Source of the DNA: Candidatus Opimibacter skivensis
GTDB lineage: Bacteria > Bacteroidota > Bacteroidia > Chitinophagales > Saprospiraceae
Direction: 5' to 3'
DNA: 64,000 bases
Assembly (NCBI GenBank): GCA_016721905.1
Contig: JADKHH010000033.1
Coordinates: 248,001 to 312,000, forward strand
Below, one piece after another: positions 45,955 to 55,991 of this stretch; positions within the stretch are counted from its first letter, which is position 1; each line of letters starts with the position of its first letter. The notes under the pieces were generated by a model. The model saw only the letters and a program-made list of their open reading frames with translations. It made no database searches and was not told the origin of the DNA. A program made the translations under genes and the position numbers.

Positions 45955-46088
45955 TATGTGTTGATCAGTTGATGGGTTGATGAGTTTATTATCCAATCAA
46001 AAACCTTCTTACTTCGATATTCCTTGTTCGTTATTCTTTATTTTCTGAGCCTCAATTCTCTCCTTGCTCCTTGCTCCCTGCTCCTTGC
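45955..46088. repeat. Repeats between atpB and atpE
   Basis: TTGATCAGTTGATGGGTTGATG (45960-45985; inverted ATCAACTC family) is followed by a TTATTCTTTATTTTC stretch. CTCCTTGCTCCTTGCTCC (46060-46088) ends at the atpB stop codon (46089-46091). Confidence 0.7.
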
Positions 46089-47450
46089 TTAATGTTTTTC
46101 AGCATGGTGATGCTCCTCCGTCGCAGCCCCAATGTAGGAAGCAGTCAACAGCGTGAACACATACGCTTGTATAAACGCCACCAACAATTCGATGGCCATA
46201 ATAAAAATGGTCAGTGGAATTGATACGACTGCACCGACAACACCCCCAGCTATACTTTCACCTAGTTTTCCAAACATGAAGATCAATCCAACAAACGCCA
46301 TGACCACGATGTGTCCGGCAGTAATGTTGGCAAAAAGACGCAACATGAGCGTGAAAGGTTTGATGAACATGCCTAAAATCTCCACTGGAGTCAGAATCAA
46401 TATCTTGATGATGGCTGGAACTCCCGGCATCCACACGATATGACTCCAGTAATGTTTGTTTCCATTGATCGTCACCACGATGAAGGTGATGAGTGCTAAT
46501 ACAGCTGTAAAGCCAAGGTTACCCGTCACGTTGCTTCCTCCCAGGAAAGGGATCTGGCCAAATAGATTCAGGCCGAGGATAAAGAAGAATAAGGAAAGTA
46601 ACAGGGGCAGAAATTTTTCCCATTTGTGTCCAAGGAATGGTTTAGCGACCTCATCCTGGATAAACAGGAAAATGGGTTCAACAAAAGACTGCAATCCTTT
46701 TGGCGCCATATTGTCTCTCGTCCTGTAAGCTTTGGCAATGCTGAAAAACGCCCATGCCAATAGCAGGGAAATGAGCAGCATCGTCACCACATTTTTGGTC
46801 AAAGAAAAATCGTAGAAAGAAGTAATGCCGCCTCCGAAAAGTCCGCCATCAGCGGTACTCTGGGATTCTAGCAGATAATGTTTGCCTTGATAGCAAGCAT
46901 ATGAAATCTCTTTATTTTCCCCATCCACCACTTTGTTTTCATGGATAAAACCCTCAAGGGCTATCTCACCGGAGGGGAAAGAGGCATCTTGTATTCGTTT
47001 TACTGCACCGGCATCTAATACATACTGATTGTAGGCGGTACGGCCTTCGCCATGGCCAAAAAAGTCAAAATTGAATTTGCCGGAGGAAAAGACATCCCAT
47101 CCATGACCTTTTGCGTAGAGGATACATGGAAGTGGAAAATTGAAGGATCCGATACTATATACATTGGCATCAGAAATGTGATGAAATGCTGTGGATGTAG
47201 CGTCATATTCGGTTTCCACAACATCCCCGTGAAAATGACAGGCATGGGCTTCATGGGCTGTATCCCCATGCATATCCGTCCCATGACCAGCAGAGGTGGA
47301 GTCCGCGTGGGCTTCCTGGCCTGTGGTCTGGCTGGTTTCCTGATGGGTGGTATTATGCTCCTGGGCAGCTAACGATACCGGAAAACCGGCCATCATGACG
47401 AGTGCCGGAATAAGGTAAAAAAGTGCCTTTAAACTTCGTAATTCCTTCAT
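46089..47450 (-). CDS. atpB: ATP synthase Fo subunit a (long, His-rich N terminus)
   Basis: Subunit a, which passes protons to the c ring. At 453 residues it is longer than usual. A signal peptide (ending VSLAAQ) is followed by a His/Asp/Thr-rich region (HADSTSAGHGTDMHGDTAHEAHACHFH, about residues 48-75) and a periplasmic segment. The membrane part has about six helices, with the essential arginine in FTLMLRLFANITAGH. The family core is intact. The long N terminus is one I recall from Bacteroidota; the His-rich part is more pronounced here. It leads the operon. A -7 box is at 47479-47486. Confidence 0.93.
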   Translation of the reverse strand: MKELRSLKALFYLIPALVMMAGFPVSLAAQEHNTTHQETSQTTGQEAHADSTSAGHGTDMHGDTAHEAHACHFHGDVVETEYDATSTAFHHISDANVYSIGSFNFPLPCILYAKGHGWDVFSSGKFNFDFFGHGEGRTAYNQYVLDAGAVKRIQDASFPSGEIALEGFIHENKVVDGENKEISYACYQGKHYLLESQSTADGGLFGGGITSFYDFSLTKNVVTMLLISLLLAWAFFSIAKAYRTRDNMAPKGLQSFVEPIFLFIQDEVAKPFLGHKWEKFLPLLLSLFFFILGLNLFGQIPFLGGSNVTGNLGFTAVLALITFIVVTINGNKHYWSHIVWMPGVPAIIKILILTPVEILGMFIKPFTLMLRLFANITAGHIVVMAFVGLIFMFGKLGESIAGGVVGAVVSIPLTIFIMAIELLVAFIQAYVFTLLTASYIGAATEEHHHAEKH

Positions 47451-47478
47451 TTGCAGAGGGTATTCTTCAAATCAGGCG

Positions 47479-47486
47479 CAAAGGTA
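47479..47486 (-). promoter_or_regulatory. -7 box (TACCTTTG) upstream of atpB
   Basis: On the minus strand TACCTTTG lies 28 bases before the atpB ATG. The rest of 47487-47797, the divergent gap to the adhesin gene, shows no further clear element. Confidence 0.45.
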
Positions 47487-47797
47487 AGAAGAAAGGGCTG
47501 TGTGGCATAGCTACACTTCAAAACTTTTTTAGAAGTTAGGTGCTGACTGGGGATGCCAACAACCTTAAACCTCTATCAGTAGATCCAGAGGGAGTTTTCG
47601 GATAAAGAGCCTCTGAATCCATTTAATGTTAACATCTGTCACGTCATGCCCTCTCATCAGCCTTTTTGACCCGTTCAACCAAATGAAAACATAATCAAGG
47701 CTTAGAAGATCCAACCTTTATAGAGCTGGAAAGGAACTGGAAGAATTTCTAAAAAGCAGGAATCGATTGGCCCTTTGGCCTTTACACGAAGTGTCTG

Positions 47798-50700
47798 ATG
47801 AAAAGTGCAATCCTACAATTACGATTTATATGGCCTCTCCTGGCAATCATAATCCTGCCTGCCATGGGCAAGGCCCAGCATTGTAAGGTGTCGATTCAAG
47901 TCATCCCAAATTTCTGTGATCCATCTATTCCATGCATACCATTGTCTGCCGTGCCTTATGGTTTCAATCTAAATCCCCCTTATTCATATTTATGGTCAAC
48001 CGGGGAAACAACCGAGACTATTTGCGTCCCGAATGAATTTGGAAACTTTTCGGTCAGCGTGACAGATAATATTGGCTGCGTAGCCATTGCCAATTTATTT
48101 ATCTCAGGTCCTATTAGTGCTTACGCCTGGTTAAACCAATCTTGCACGAATTGTTGCCCTGGTGATCCGATGGACCTGGGAGTAGTCTGGACATTTAATG
48201 AACCTCCGGGTTTTACCTATCTGTGGTCAACTGGTGAAACGACACCAGGAATCCTTACCACAATACCAGGCACATATACTTTAACGATTACGGATCCCTC
48301 AACAGGCTGTACGTTTGTATTGAGCGATGTTTTGGCTTATCCACCTGCTCCTGACCCCACTATTATAGGCCCAAATGCGCTTTGTTCAGGTCAGACTGTT
48401 ACACTTTCCGTTTCAGGAGGACCTTATATCGGTTATCAATGGCTTCCAAGCGGAGAATATACACCAACAATAGAAGTTTCAGAGCCTGGAACATATGTAG
48501 TGGTTGTATCCCAAAATGGATTTATTTGCGCTGGAATCGACACCTTGATCATTGAGCCCGGTTCAGGGAATATCCCTCCGCCACAATTATCAGGACCACC
48601 TCAACTATGCACTGGCCAGGGGGGAAGCATCACCATCGTCAACGAAAACGACTATACAGATTTTATATGGAACACAGGTGAAACCACCTCCTCAATAGAC
48701 ATCACCGATCCTGGCACTTTTTCTGTCACGGTTACTGATGCAGGCGGATGCACCTCCTCTGCAAATATCACCATTGATCCTGGTGGGTCAAATATGGATA
48801 TTACTGGCAATACTATACCTGAAACTTCCTGTACCAACCCTAACGGGATGGTAGATATATCCGTTTCGCCTTCCGGCACCTATTCCTTTTCCTGGTCCAA
48901 TGGTGCTTCTACTCAGGATATCAGCAATTTGAATTCAGATACATATACTGTTACGGTCACCGATCCCGGAGGTTGTACGGCAACTGAATCATTTACTGTG
49001 AATTCAAACCTTGCATTCCCTGGCACCAACACTAATATCACCGCATCGACATGTGACTTGACCAATGGTGCGATAGACCTCAGCATAACTCCACCCGGCA
49101 CTTATACATTTCTTTGGTCCAACGGAACAACTACTGAGGATCTTTCGAACATTCTGAGCGGGACTTACTCCGTCACTGTCACCTCATCGGCCAACGGCTG
49201 CAGCGCTACTACCACCGTTACTGTTCCAAACATTAATCAGACGCTCACCATCACTGGCAATACTACGCCTCTCACTTCATGCACTTCACCTAATGGAGCA
49301 ATTGATATTTCACTGTCTCCAACAGGTACCTACACATATGTCTGGTCAAATGGCGCGAGCACTGAAGATATCGCAAACCTGACCGCTGGCAGTTACACAG
49401 TCACCGTCTCAGCAGGTGGGAGCTGCACAGCAAACGCGACATTCAGTGTAGCCAATAATACCAATCCTCCTGTTCCAACAGCAACCTCAACAGCCGCAAC
49501 TTGCGGTCAAAGCAATGGAGCCATTGACTTAAATGTGACTCCAACAGGAACGTATACCTACCTCTGGTCGAATGGTAGCAGCACAGAAGACCTGTCAGCT
49601 ATTCCCGGAGGGAGTTATACAGTAACCGTTACCTCAACAGATGGCTGCTCCAATACAACAAACATCATTTTGGAGGACAATCAGATTACGTTGATGATAT
49701 CCGGCACAACACTATCGAACACCTCATGCACAACGCCTAACGGAGCCATTGATGTCTCCGTAAATCCTCCGGCCAGCTATTCATTCTTATGGTCAAACGG
49801 AGCAACAACAGAAGATCTTAATGTGATTCCATCAGGCACTTATACCATTACAGCAACTTTAGGTTTGACCTGTATAGCTTCTGAATCATTTATAGTCAAT
49901 GACAATCCTACCATTATCCTCATTTCAGGAAATACAACCCCTAACTCATCCTGTAGTCAACCTAACGGTGCTATTGATTTAATCATCGGTACACCTGGAA
50001 TATTTATGTACCTGTGGTCGAACGGTCAAACAACAGAAGATCTGCAACAACTGACTGGCGGCACGTATAGTGTAACTGTAACAGCAGATGATGGCTGTAC
50101 CAACACAGCCACATTTGATATTATCAATACGAATTCAAACTTTTCATTCATTGGTGATATTACTCCAAATACTTCATGCACCCTTCCAAATGGTGCCATT
50201 GACCTGACCGTCTCTCCAACAGGAACCTATTCTTTCTTATGGTCCAGTGGAGCGTCTGCAGAGGACCTGCAGAATCTATCGCAAGGAATATATGGAGTAA
50301 CTGTTTCTGATATAAATAACTGTTCCACAGTAGCCTCTTTTTCGGTGGGGGATTCCTTATTGATACCTGTAACAACTGCACTCCTATCACCTGCAACATG
50401 TAATGGTAGCAACGGTGCTATTGATTTAAATGTCACTCCTGCCATCGGTAATACTTTCTTGTGGTCAAATGGAAGCACAAATGAAGACCTTTCCAATCTA
50501 TCTCCTGGCAACTATTCAGTCACCGTCACTGGTGCAAATGGTTGTGTCTCATCTGATACCTTTCTGATTAGTAATCAAAATTCAAACTTTACTTTGTCCG
50601 CCATTCCAACAGCAAACAACTCCTGTCTGAATCCGAATGGCTCCATTGATCTTTCGGTAACACCTTCTGCAACTTATTCCTTCGTCTGGTCCAATGCCGC

Positions 50701-52921
50701 TGTCACCGAAGACCTTCAGAACCTCCAGGCAGGCAACTATGCTGTCACCGTAACGGATATCCTGAATTGTTCTTCTTCAGATACCTTCACGGTGCTCAGC
50801 AACACCACAGTCCCTACCCTCTCTGCCATTATTACTCCTGCCGTTTGCGGTGCACCCAATGGTGCTATCGATCTCATGGTTGTTCCAGGTTTAAATAATT
50901 CTTTTCTCTGGTCTAACGGAGCGGTTACTGAAGATCTCTTGAATGTCTCTCCTTCGACCTATAGTGTTATCGTAACTGATGCCAATGGCTGTCAGGCGCT
51001 CGACACATTCGATATCCCGAACATCAATAATAATTTCTCCTTTTCAGCTCTTCCTGTTTCGAATACATCATGTTTGAATGCTAACGGCTCAATAGATCTA
51101 TCCGTTACACCTTTGGGCGCGTATACGTTCCTCTGGTCAGACGGAACAGTCGTCGAAGATCTTATAAACCTCAGTGCCGGTTCCTATACAGTCACCGTCA
51201 CAGATGCTACGTCTTGTTTATCTACGGGAACATTTGTGGTCGCTGATAATACACCTGTGATCACTATTTCATCCATCGTCAATCCTTCCGTTTGTGGAGC
51301 AGGCGATGGAAGTATCGATCTCACTATAACACCCTCTGCCGGCTACAACTTCATCTGGTCCAATGGGGCTCTCACTGAAGATATCCAGAATCTTAATGCT
51401 GGTAACATCAGCGTAACCGTCACTGATCCCGGTGGATGTTTTGCTTCCGACACCTTTACAGTTCCTGAACTGGGAAGTTCCTTTTCACTATCCGGAATTC
51501 CGAATGCAAATACAAATTGTATTGTCCCCAATGGTTCGATTGACCTCTCCGTGATTCCAGCCGGAGTCTATTCATACATCTGGTCCAACACCATAACTTC
51601 TGAAGATCAGGCAAACCTGGTACCGGGGACTTATACCGTAACTGTTTCCGATGTCAATGGGTGTTCATCAACTGAATCCTTTGTCGTCCCGGACCAAACC
51701 ATACAACCGGTCATCACTGAAACCATTGTGCCTTCCACTTGTGGCAATCCCAATGGACAAATTGATATCAGTGTCAGTCCTGCAGGTTCCTATCTCTTTG
51801 TATGGTCAAATGGCGCTGCAACAGAAGACCTCTCCAATGTTCCATCAGGTATGTATGCCGTAACCGTTACAGATATGAATGGTTGCAGTGCAGCTACATC
51901 GTTGGTGGTATCTAATACAAACTCAAACTTCTCGCTCACTGCAGTACCTTCCGCTAACACCTCTTGTACACAATCCAATGGGGCGATCAACTTAACCATA
52001 GCTCCTTCCGGAGCTTATACCTTCCTATGGTCTAATGGTGCTACCTCCGAAGACCTGGTGAATATACCGGCAGGAACTTATACTGTTACCGTGTCCGATG
52101 CAACGAATTGTTCTTCTTCCGCTATGTATCTGGTAGACGAACAAGCTATCAATTTGCTGGTGGTCGAAACCATTACTCCTGTGCTTTGTGGCGAAGCAAA
52201 TGGAAGTATCGATCTGGAGGTCACGCCTCCATCCGGAAATAGTTTTAATTGGTCAGATGGATCCACAACAGAAGACATCACAGATATCCTGCCTGGTCAG
52301 TACAGCGTTACAGTGACCGGACAGAATGGATGCGTGTGGACATCAGGATTCAATGTACCTGGAAGTGAAAAATTAGAAATAGAACTGCAAGCCGATATCA
52401 TTCAATCCGGTGATGCGTTTGTCACTTTACGCGCACAGGTCAATGTACCGCTAACAGCAATAGATACGATCCTGTGGTTGCCTGAAACTTTATTCGATTG
52501 CAACCAGGATTTTTGCCTGGAGCAAACCATTACAAGGCCTGCTGCGCAAACTGAAATAAAAGTCATTGCCATTGATACGAATGGTTGTCTGGCACAGGCC
52601 AGTCTGCGGCTTAATGAGGAATCTGATCCGAAGGTCTATATCCCTAATGTCTTCTCCCCTGATGCAGATGGGATCAATGATATGTTTACTGTCTATGGCA
52701 ACAAAGATGTAGAAATGATCGATGAGCTCCAGATTTTTGACCGCTGGGGTAATCAGGTATTTGTCAATACTGAATTTCCACCCAACGAAGAAAATTATGG
52801 TTGGGACGGTAGCTTCAAAAACCTGGCTATGAATCCTGCCGTATTCGCATATTGGGCAAGAGTCAGGTTTAAAGATGGTACTGAAGGTTCATTCAGAGGG
52901 GATGTCACCCTCGTTAGATAA
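47798..52921 (+). CDS. Giant SprB-type repeat adhesin with T9SS type B C terminus
   Basis: A 1707-residue surface protein. A signal peptide (ending GKAQ) precedes three or four Ig-like units with YLWSTGETT. About 16 SprB-type repeats of about 75 residues follow (residues about 330-1525). They have the core SNGATTEDLSN, GTYTVTVTDANGC and a PNGAIDLSV-like start. From the seventh unit on, two subtypes alternate (TSC..PNG and TCG..NG), giving a dimer of about 150 residues. The C terminus is the CHU_C/type B sorting domain: YIPNVFSPDADGINDMFTVY, FDRWGNQVF and WDGSFK. It should be exported by T9SS and may act in gliding or adhesion. No frameshift despite its length. Confidence 0.92.
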   Translation: MKSAILQLRFIWPLLAIIILPAMGKAQHCKVSIQVIPNFCDPSIPCIPLSAVPYGFNLNPPYSYLWSTGETTETICVPNEFGNFSVSVTDNIGCVAIANLFISGPISAYAWLNQSCTNCCPGDPMDLGVVWTFNEPPGFTYLWSTGETTPGILTTIPGTYTLTITDPSTGCTFVLSDVLAYPPAPDPTIIGPNALCSGQTVTLSVSGGPYIGYQWLPSGEYTPTIEVSEPGTYVVVVSQNGFICAGIDTLIIEPGSGNIPPPQLSGPPQLCTGQGGSITIVNENDYTDFIWNTGETTSSIDITDPGTFSVTVTDAGGCTSSANITIDPGGSNMDITGNTIPETSCTNPNGMVDISVSPSGTYSFSWSNGASTQDISNLNSDTYTVTVTDPGGCTATESFTVNSNLAFPGTNTNITASTCDLTNGAIDLSITPPGTYTFLWSNGTTTEDLSNILSGTYSVTVTSSANGCSATTTVTVPNINQTLTITGNTTPLTSCTSPNGAIDISLSPTGTYTYVWSNGASTEDIANLTAGSYTVTVSAGGSCTANATFSVANNTNPPVPTATSTAATCGQSNGAIDLNVTPTGTYTYLWSNGSSTEDLSAIPGGSYTVTVTSTDGCSNTTNIILEDNQITLMISGTTLSNTSCTTPNGAIDVSVNPPASYSFLWSNGATTEDLNVIPSGTYTITATLGLTCIASESFIVNDNPTIILISGNTTPNSSCSQPNGAIDLIIGTPGIFMYLWSNGQTTEDLQQLTGGTYSVTVTADDGCTNTATFDIINTNSNFSFIGDITPNTSCTLPNGAIDLTVSPTGTYSFLWSSGASAEDLQNLSQGIYGVTVSDINNCSTVASFSVGDSLLIPVTTALLSPATCNGSNGAIDLNVTPAIGNTFLWSNGSTNEDLSNLSPGNYSVTVTGANGCVSSDTFLISNQNSNFTLSAIPTANNSCLNPNGSIDLSVTPSATYSFVWSNAAVTEDLQNLQAGNYAVTVTDILNCSSSDTFTVLSNTTVPTLSAIITPAVCGAPNGAIDLMVVPGLNNSFLWSNGAVTEDLLNVSPSTYSVIVTDANGCQALDTFDIPNINNNFSFSALPVSNTSCLNANGSIDLSVTPLGAYTFLWSDGTVVEDLINLSAGSYTVTVTDATSCLSTGTFVVADNTPVITISSIVNPSVCGAGDGSIDLTITPSAGYNFIWSNGALTEDIQNLNAGNISVTVTDPGGCFASDTFTVPELGSSFSLSGIPNANTNCIVPNGSIDLSVIPAGVYSYIWSNTITSEDQANLVPGTYTVTVSDVNGCSSTESFVVPDQTIQPVITETIVPSTCGNPNGQIDISVSPAGSYLFVWSNGAATEDLSNVPSGMYAVTVTDMNGCSAATSLVVSNTNSNFSLTAVPSANTSCTQSNGAINLTIAPSGAYTFLWSNGATSEDLVNIPAGTYTVTVSDATNCSSSAMYLVDEQAINLLVVETITPVLCGEANGSIDLEVTPPSGNSFNWSDGSTTEDITDILPGQYSVTVTGQNGCVWTSGFNVPGSEKLEIELQADIIQSGDAFVTLRAQVNVPLTAIDTILWLPETLFDCNQDFCLEQTITRPAAQTEIKVIAIDTNGCLAQASLRLNEESDPKVYIPNVFSPDADGINDMFTVYGNKDVEMIDELQIFDRWGNQVFVNTEFPPNEENYGWDGSFKNLAMNPAVFAYWARVRFKDGTEGSFRGDVTLVR
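48793..52365 (+). repeat. Coding repeat array of SprB-type units
   Basis: Sixteen units of about 75 codons sit in the adhesin gene. Unit starts include TSCTNPNG, STCDLTNG, TSCTSPNG, ATCGQSNG and so on to LCGEANG. Odd and even units form two classes in the second half. DNA identity between units is moderate, so the array is old or under selection. Confidence 0.85.
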
Positions 52922-52981
52922 CATATTGCATTGGCTAGTGAGCCGTGCATAGATATTTGGTGTGGTTTTATGCATTTTGTA

Positions 52982-53034
52982 TGCCCCGGTTTTCCATTTA
53001 CGTTTGTGGTTTATGCAGATGGAATCCGGGGCTA
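52982..53034 (+). terminator. Long hairpin after the adhesin gene
   Basis: TGCCCCGG (52982-52989) pairs with CCGGGGC/TA (53027-53034), with an inner TTCCAT/ATGGAA. It ends in TATACATTTTTACC. Probably terminates the adhesin transcript. The rest of 52922-53165 has no gene. Confidence 0.55.
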
Positions 53035-53165
53035 TACATTTTTACCTTGAAAGCTGCATGAGCCTTTAATGACTAATCAGCTATACATAAGAGGGCTTTC
53101 GCCTCGCTATGTAAAAGGACTTAACTTGTGACGGTCCTATTCATCATACAACCCTTGAAAGAATT

Positions 53166-55898
53166 ATGAAAGTCAAATGGATTATTCTTTGGTGTCTCTT
53201 ACTTTCAAAACTAAGCGCTCAACCTGTAAGTTTTACAGATCACACAAACAAATTGCAGTATGTCTTTGGCACGATGGGTCAGGCCAAATGTGGTGTAGAT
53301 ATGAACGGGGACGGTTTGGATGACATCACGAGGATAAGTGACGAAGGCCTATATATTGATTTCCAGAAACCAGATGGAACCTTCCTTCATCGCTTTGTGC
53401 CTTTAGCCATCCAGGCACTCCCCGTCTGGAGCATTACGGCAGGTGATCTGGATAATGATGGCTTAAATGATCTCGTCTTTGGCGGCAACACAAATGTGTC
53501 CTTTGTCATAGCACATCAAAATGGTGAGGCCTATACAGAAACGATTATGCCCGGCTATATATTTAGTCAGCGTGGTACCCTCTTTGACATAGATCTGGAT
53601 GGTGATCTGGACGCATTCGTTTGCCGGGATGATGGTCAATCGCAGACCTTTCGCAATACAGGATCGGGAAACATGGAATTGGATCAGGCGCTCTTTAACA
53701 CTTCCACGCTGCCTGGCAATTATTCGGCAATCTGGACGGACTACAACAATGATGGTCATACAGATCTGTACCTCACCAAATGCCTGGGTGGAGCATTGCC
53801 TGGAAATCCGGCCAGAACCAATCTCCTCTATCGGAATAATGGGAACGGAACATTTACTGAAAGAGGTGCTGAGGCCGGCCTGAATGATAATGCCCAATCG
53901 TGGAGCACTGCTTTTGAAGACTTTGACAATGACGGAGACTTTGATGCATTTATCATCAATCACGATGAAGGCAACCGACTGATGCAAAATAATGGATCAG
54001 GTATTTTTACAAATATTATTAACGGCTCCGGTATCGATGAATTCGATCTGGGTGCCTGGGAAAATGCCTCCGGTGACTTCAATAATGATGGCTATGTAGA
54101 TATCATTTCCGAGCTTCAAAACGAGCTGTACCTTAACAACGGAGATATGACGTTTACCGGTCAGTCTTTGCCCTTCAGACCGGGTGCTATTGGTGATTTC
54201 AACAATGATGGCTTTCTGGATGTCACCTACAGGAGTCAGTTGTGGACAAATGATGGCAACGACAATCATTGGTTCAAGTTAATGCTCAGGGGCATCGAAA
54301 GCAACAGGAATGGAATTGGTGCGCGAATCGAACTCTATGGATCGTGGGGTGTGCAGACCAGAGAGCTAAGATCAGGTCAAAGCTATAGTCCCATGAATAC
54401 ACTTGCTATTCATTTCGGTATAGGTCAATCAGAAACCATAGAAAAATTGTTGGTACGGTGGCCGGGTGGAGAGATTACTGAAATACTGAATCCAGCGATA
54501 GATACCACTTACAACATTGCTGAATCCCCATGCATTCGAACTTCTGAATTAATATCAGTTGAAGGTAGCACCTTGTTATGTCCCGGTGACTCCATACAGC
54601 TTACAGCACCTACTGGTTATGCAGCCTACCTGTGGCCCAATGGATCAACAACATCGAGCCTGTCGGTTTTTTCTCCTGGAAGGCATGATGTCATTGTAAC
54701 AGATTCGATGGGCTGCAGTGGAATTTCACAAGCTGTAGAAATAGAATTAGCAGACAAGAACCTGCCTGAAATAGAAATAATCACAGGCAACGCGACGGAA
54801 TGCCAGGGTACGTCTGTGATTCTGAAGTCTACTCCGGGTCAACACTTACTTTGGTCAGACGGCACCATGGATACCACCGCTATCACTGTTATGTCCTCTG
54901 GCATATATACGGTCTCCATAGATTCAGTTTGTGACCAGGGCAAATTGATTTCTGCTCCGGTGGAGATAATTTTTTTAGATGCTTCGGCACCACAAATTGA
55001 AGGGGCTGCTATTGTAGCGGGTGATTCAGTATTATTGAATGCAGCGGGTGAAAACTGTCTTTGGTTTGATGCGGCAATAGGTGGCCAGCTATTGAACGAA
55101 GGTTGTGATTTCCAGACAATGGCTTTGTATACGGATACTACTTTCTACGTGGAGAGTCATTACCAATATCCAGGGAGTATTCAAGCCGGAGGCAAGCCGG
55201 ACACCTCCGGATTCAATGTACTTTCTCCATTCGCAAAAGAAATTCACTTTACCGTAACCGAGCCATTTACGCTGGTGACAACAGATATGTACTTAACGAA
55301 TCAGATGCCTGAAGGAGAAAGAATCATACGATTATTCTCCAATCAGGAACTGGTTGCTGAAACCACTGCCTATCTATCCAATGGCAAAAACGTGGTTACC
55401 CTTAATTTCCAGATTGCACCAGGAAAGTACACACTCGGGTGCGACCGATTAGACCAGTATCAAAACGTGGGTGCACTTGATTATCCATATCCGATTGGGG
55501 ATGTGGGACAATTGGATTCATCGTCCATGGGATTGAATTTCTATCCGTATTTTTTTAACTGGCAAATTCAAAAAGAAGATATAACCTGTGTATCCGCGAG
55601 GACGCCAGTGCCCATAGAAATACTTACACCAAATCAGGATCTCAATGAATCACCGGGGATTAAGATCTATCCCATACCTGCTTCGGATTTACTTCACATT
55701 AGTATTTCGAAGGTTCAGGGTATGAATGGTGAACTAATCATACTCGATGCGTCCGGAAGGCTCTTTGAAAAACATTCATACGATCACAGTTCAATACTAT
55801 CATTGCCCACGAATCATTTTCCATCCGGCGTATACCAGCTACTTCTGATTTCTCCTCAAGCGGCGGAGTGCAAACGATTTATCATACAACAACCTTAA
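53166..55898 (+). CDS. VCBS/FG-GAP repeat protein with ASPIC domain, T9SS type A
   Basis: A 910-residue secreted protein. After the signal peptide come about seven FG-GAP/VCBS units with calcium-type loops (DMNGDGLDD, DLDNDGLND, DIDLDGDLD, DYNNDGHTD, DFDNDGDFD, DFNNDGYVD, DFNNDGFLD). These form a predicted beta propeller. An ASPIC/UnbV domain follows (GIGARIELYG...LLVRWPGGEITEI, about residues 380-450). Ig-like parts and the type A sorting signal (IKIYPIPASDLLHISIS...GVYQLLLISPQ) end it. Related proteins bind surfaces or polysaccharides; this one is not assigned. It follows the adhesin in the same direction. Confidence 0.88.
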   Translation: MKVKWIILWCLLLSKLSAQPVSFTDHTNKLQYVFGTMGQAKCGVDMNGDGLDDITRISDEGLYIDFQKPDGTFLHRFVPLAIQALPVWSITAGDLDNDGLNDLVFGGNTNVSFVIAHQNGEAYTETIMPGYIFSQRGTLFDIDLDGDLDAFVCRDDGQSQTFRNTGSGNMELDQALFNTSTLPGNYSAIWTDYNNDGHTDLYLTKCLGGALPGNPARTNLLYRNNGNGTFTERGAEAGLNDNAQSWSTAFEDFDNDGDFDAFIINHDEGNRLMQNNGSGIFTNIINGSGIDEFDLGAWENASGDFNNDGYVDIISELQNELYLNNGDMTFTGQSLPFRPGAIGDFNNDGFLDVTYRSQLWTNDGNDNHWFKLMLRGIESNRNGIGARIELYGSWGVQTRELRSGQSYSPMNTLAIHFGIGQSETIEKLLVRWPGGEITEILNPAIDTTYNIAESPCIRTSELISVEGSTLLCPGDSIQLTAPTGYAAYLWPNGSTTSSLSVFSPGRHDVIVTDSMGCSGISQAVEIELADKNLPEIEIITGNATECQGTSVILKSTPGQHLLWSDGTMDTTAITVMSSGIYTVSIDSVCDQGKLISAPVEIIFLDASAPQIEGAAIVAGDSVLLNAAGENCLWFDAAIGGQLLNEGCDFQTMALYTDTTFYVESHYQYPGSIQAGGKPDTSGFNVLSPFAKEIHFTVTEPFTLVTTDMYLTNQMPEGERIIRLFSNQELVAETTAYLSNGKNVVTLNFQIAPGKYTLGCDRLDQYQNVGALDYPYPIGDVGQLDSSSMGLNFYPYFFNWQIQKEDITCVSARTPVPIEILTPNQDLNESPGIKIYPIPASDLLHISISKVQGMNGELIILDASGRLFEKHSYDHSSILSLPTNHFPSGVYQLLLISPQAAECKRFIIQQP

Positions 55899-55899
55899 T

Positions 55900-55950
55900 G
55901 ATAAAAGCCATTACCAGATCCGATGATTGAATCTGATAATGGCTTTTATC
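55900..55950. terminator. Bidirectional terminator after the VCBS gene and rny
   Basis: GATAAAAGCCATTA (55900-55913) pairs with TAATGGCTTTTATC (55937-55950), with an inner CAGAT/ATCTG stem, then TTTTAT. Confidence 0.88.
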
Positions 55951-55991
55951 TTTTATTCCCTCTCTCCGTGAAGTTTCAGGAATGCCAATAA

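Noticed and set aside
48652..52281. Minus-strand frames within the adhesin gene
   Set aside because: They recur with the period of the SprB-type repeats, as expected for shadows of a repeated coding unit.
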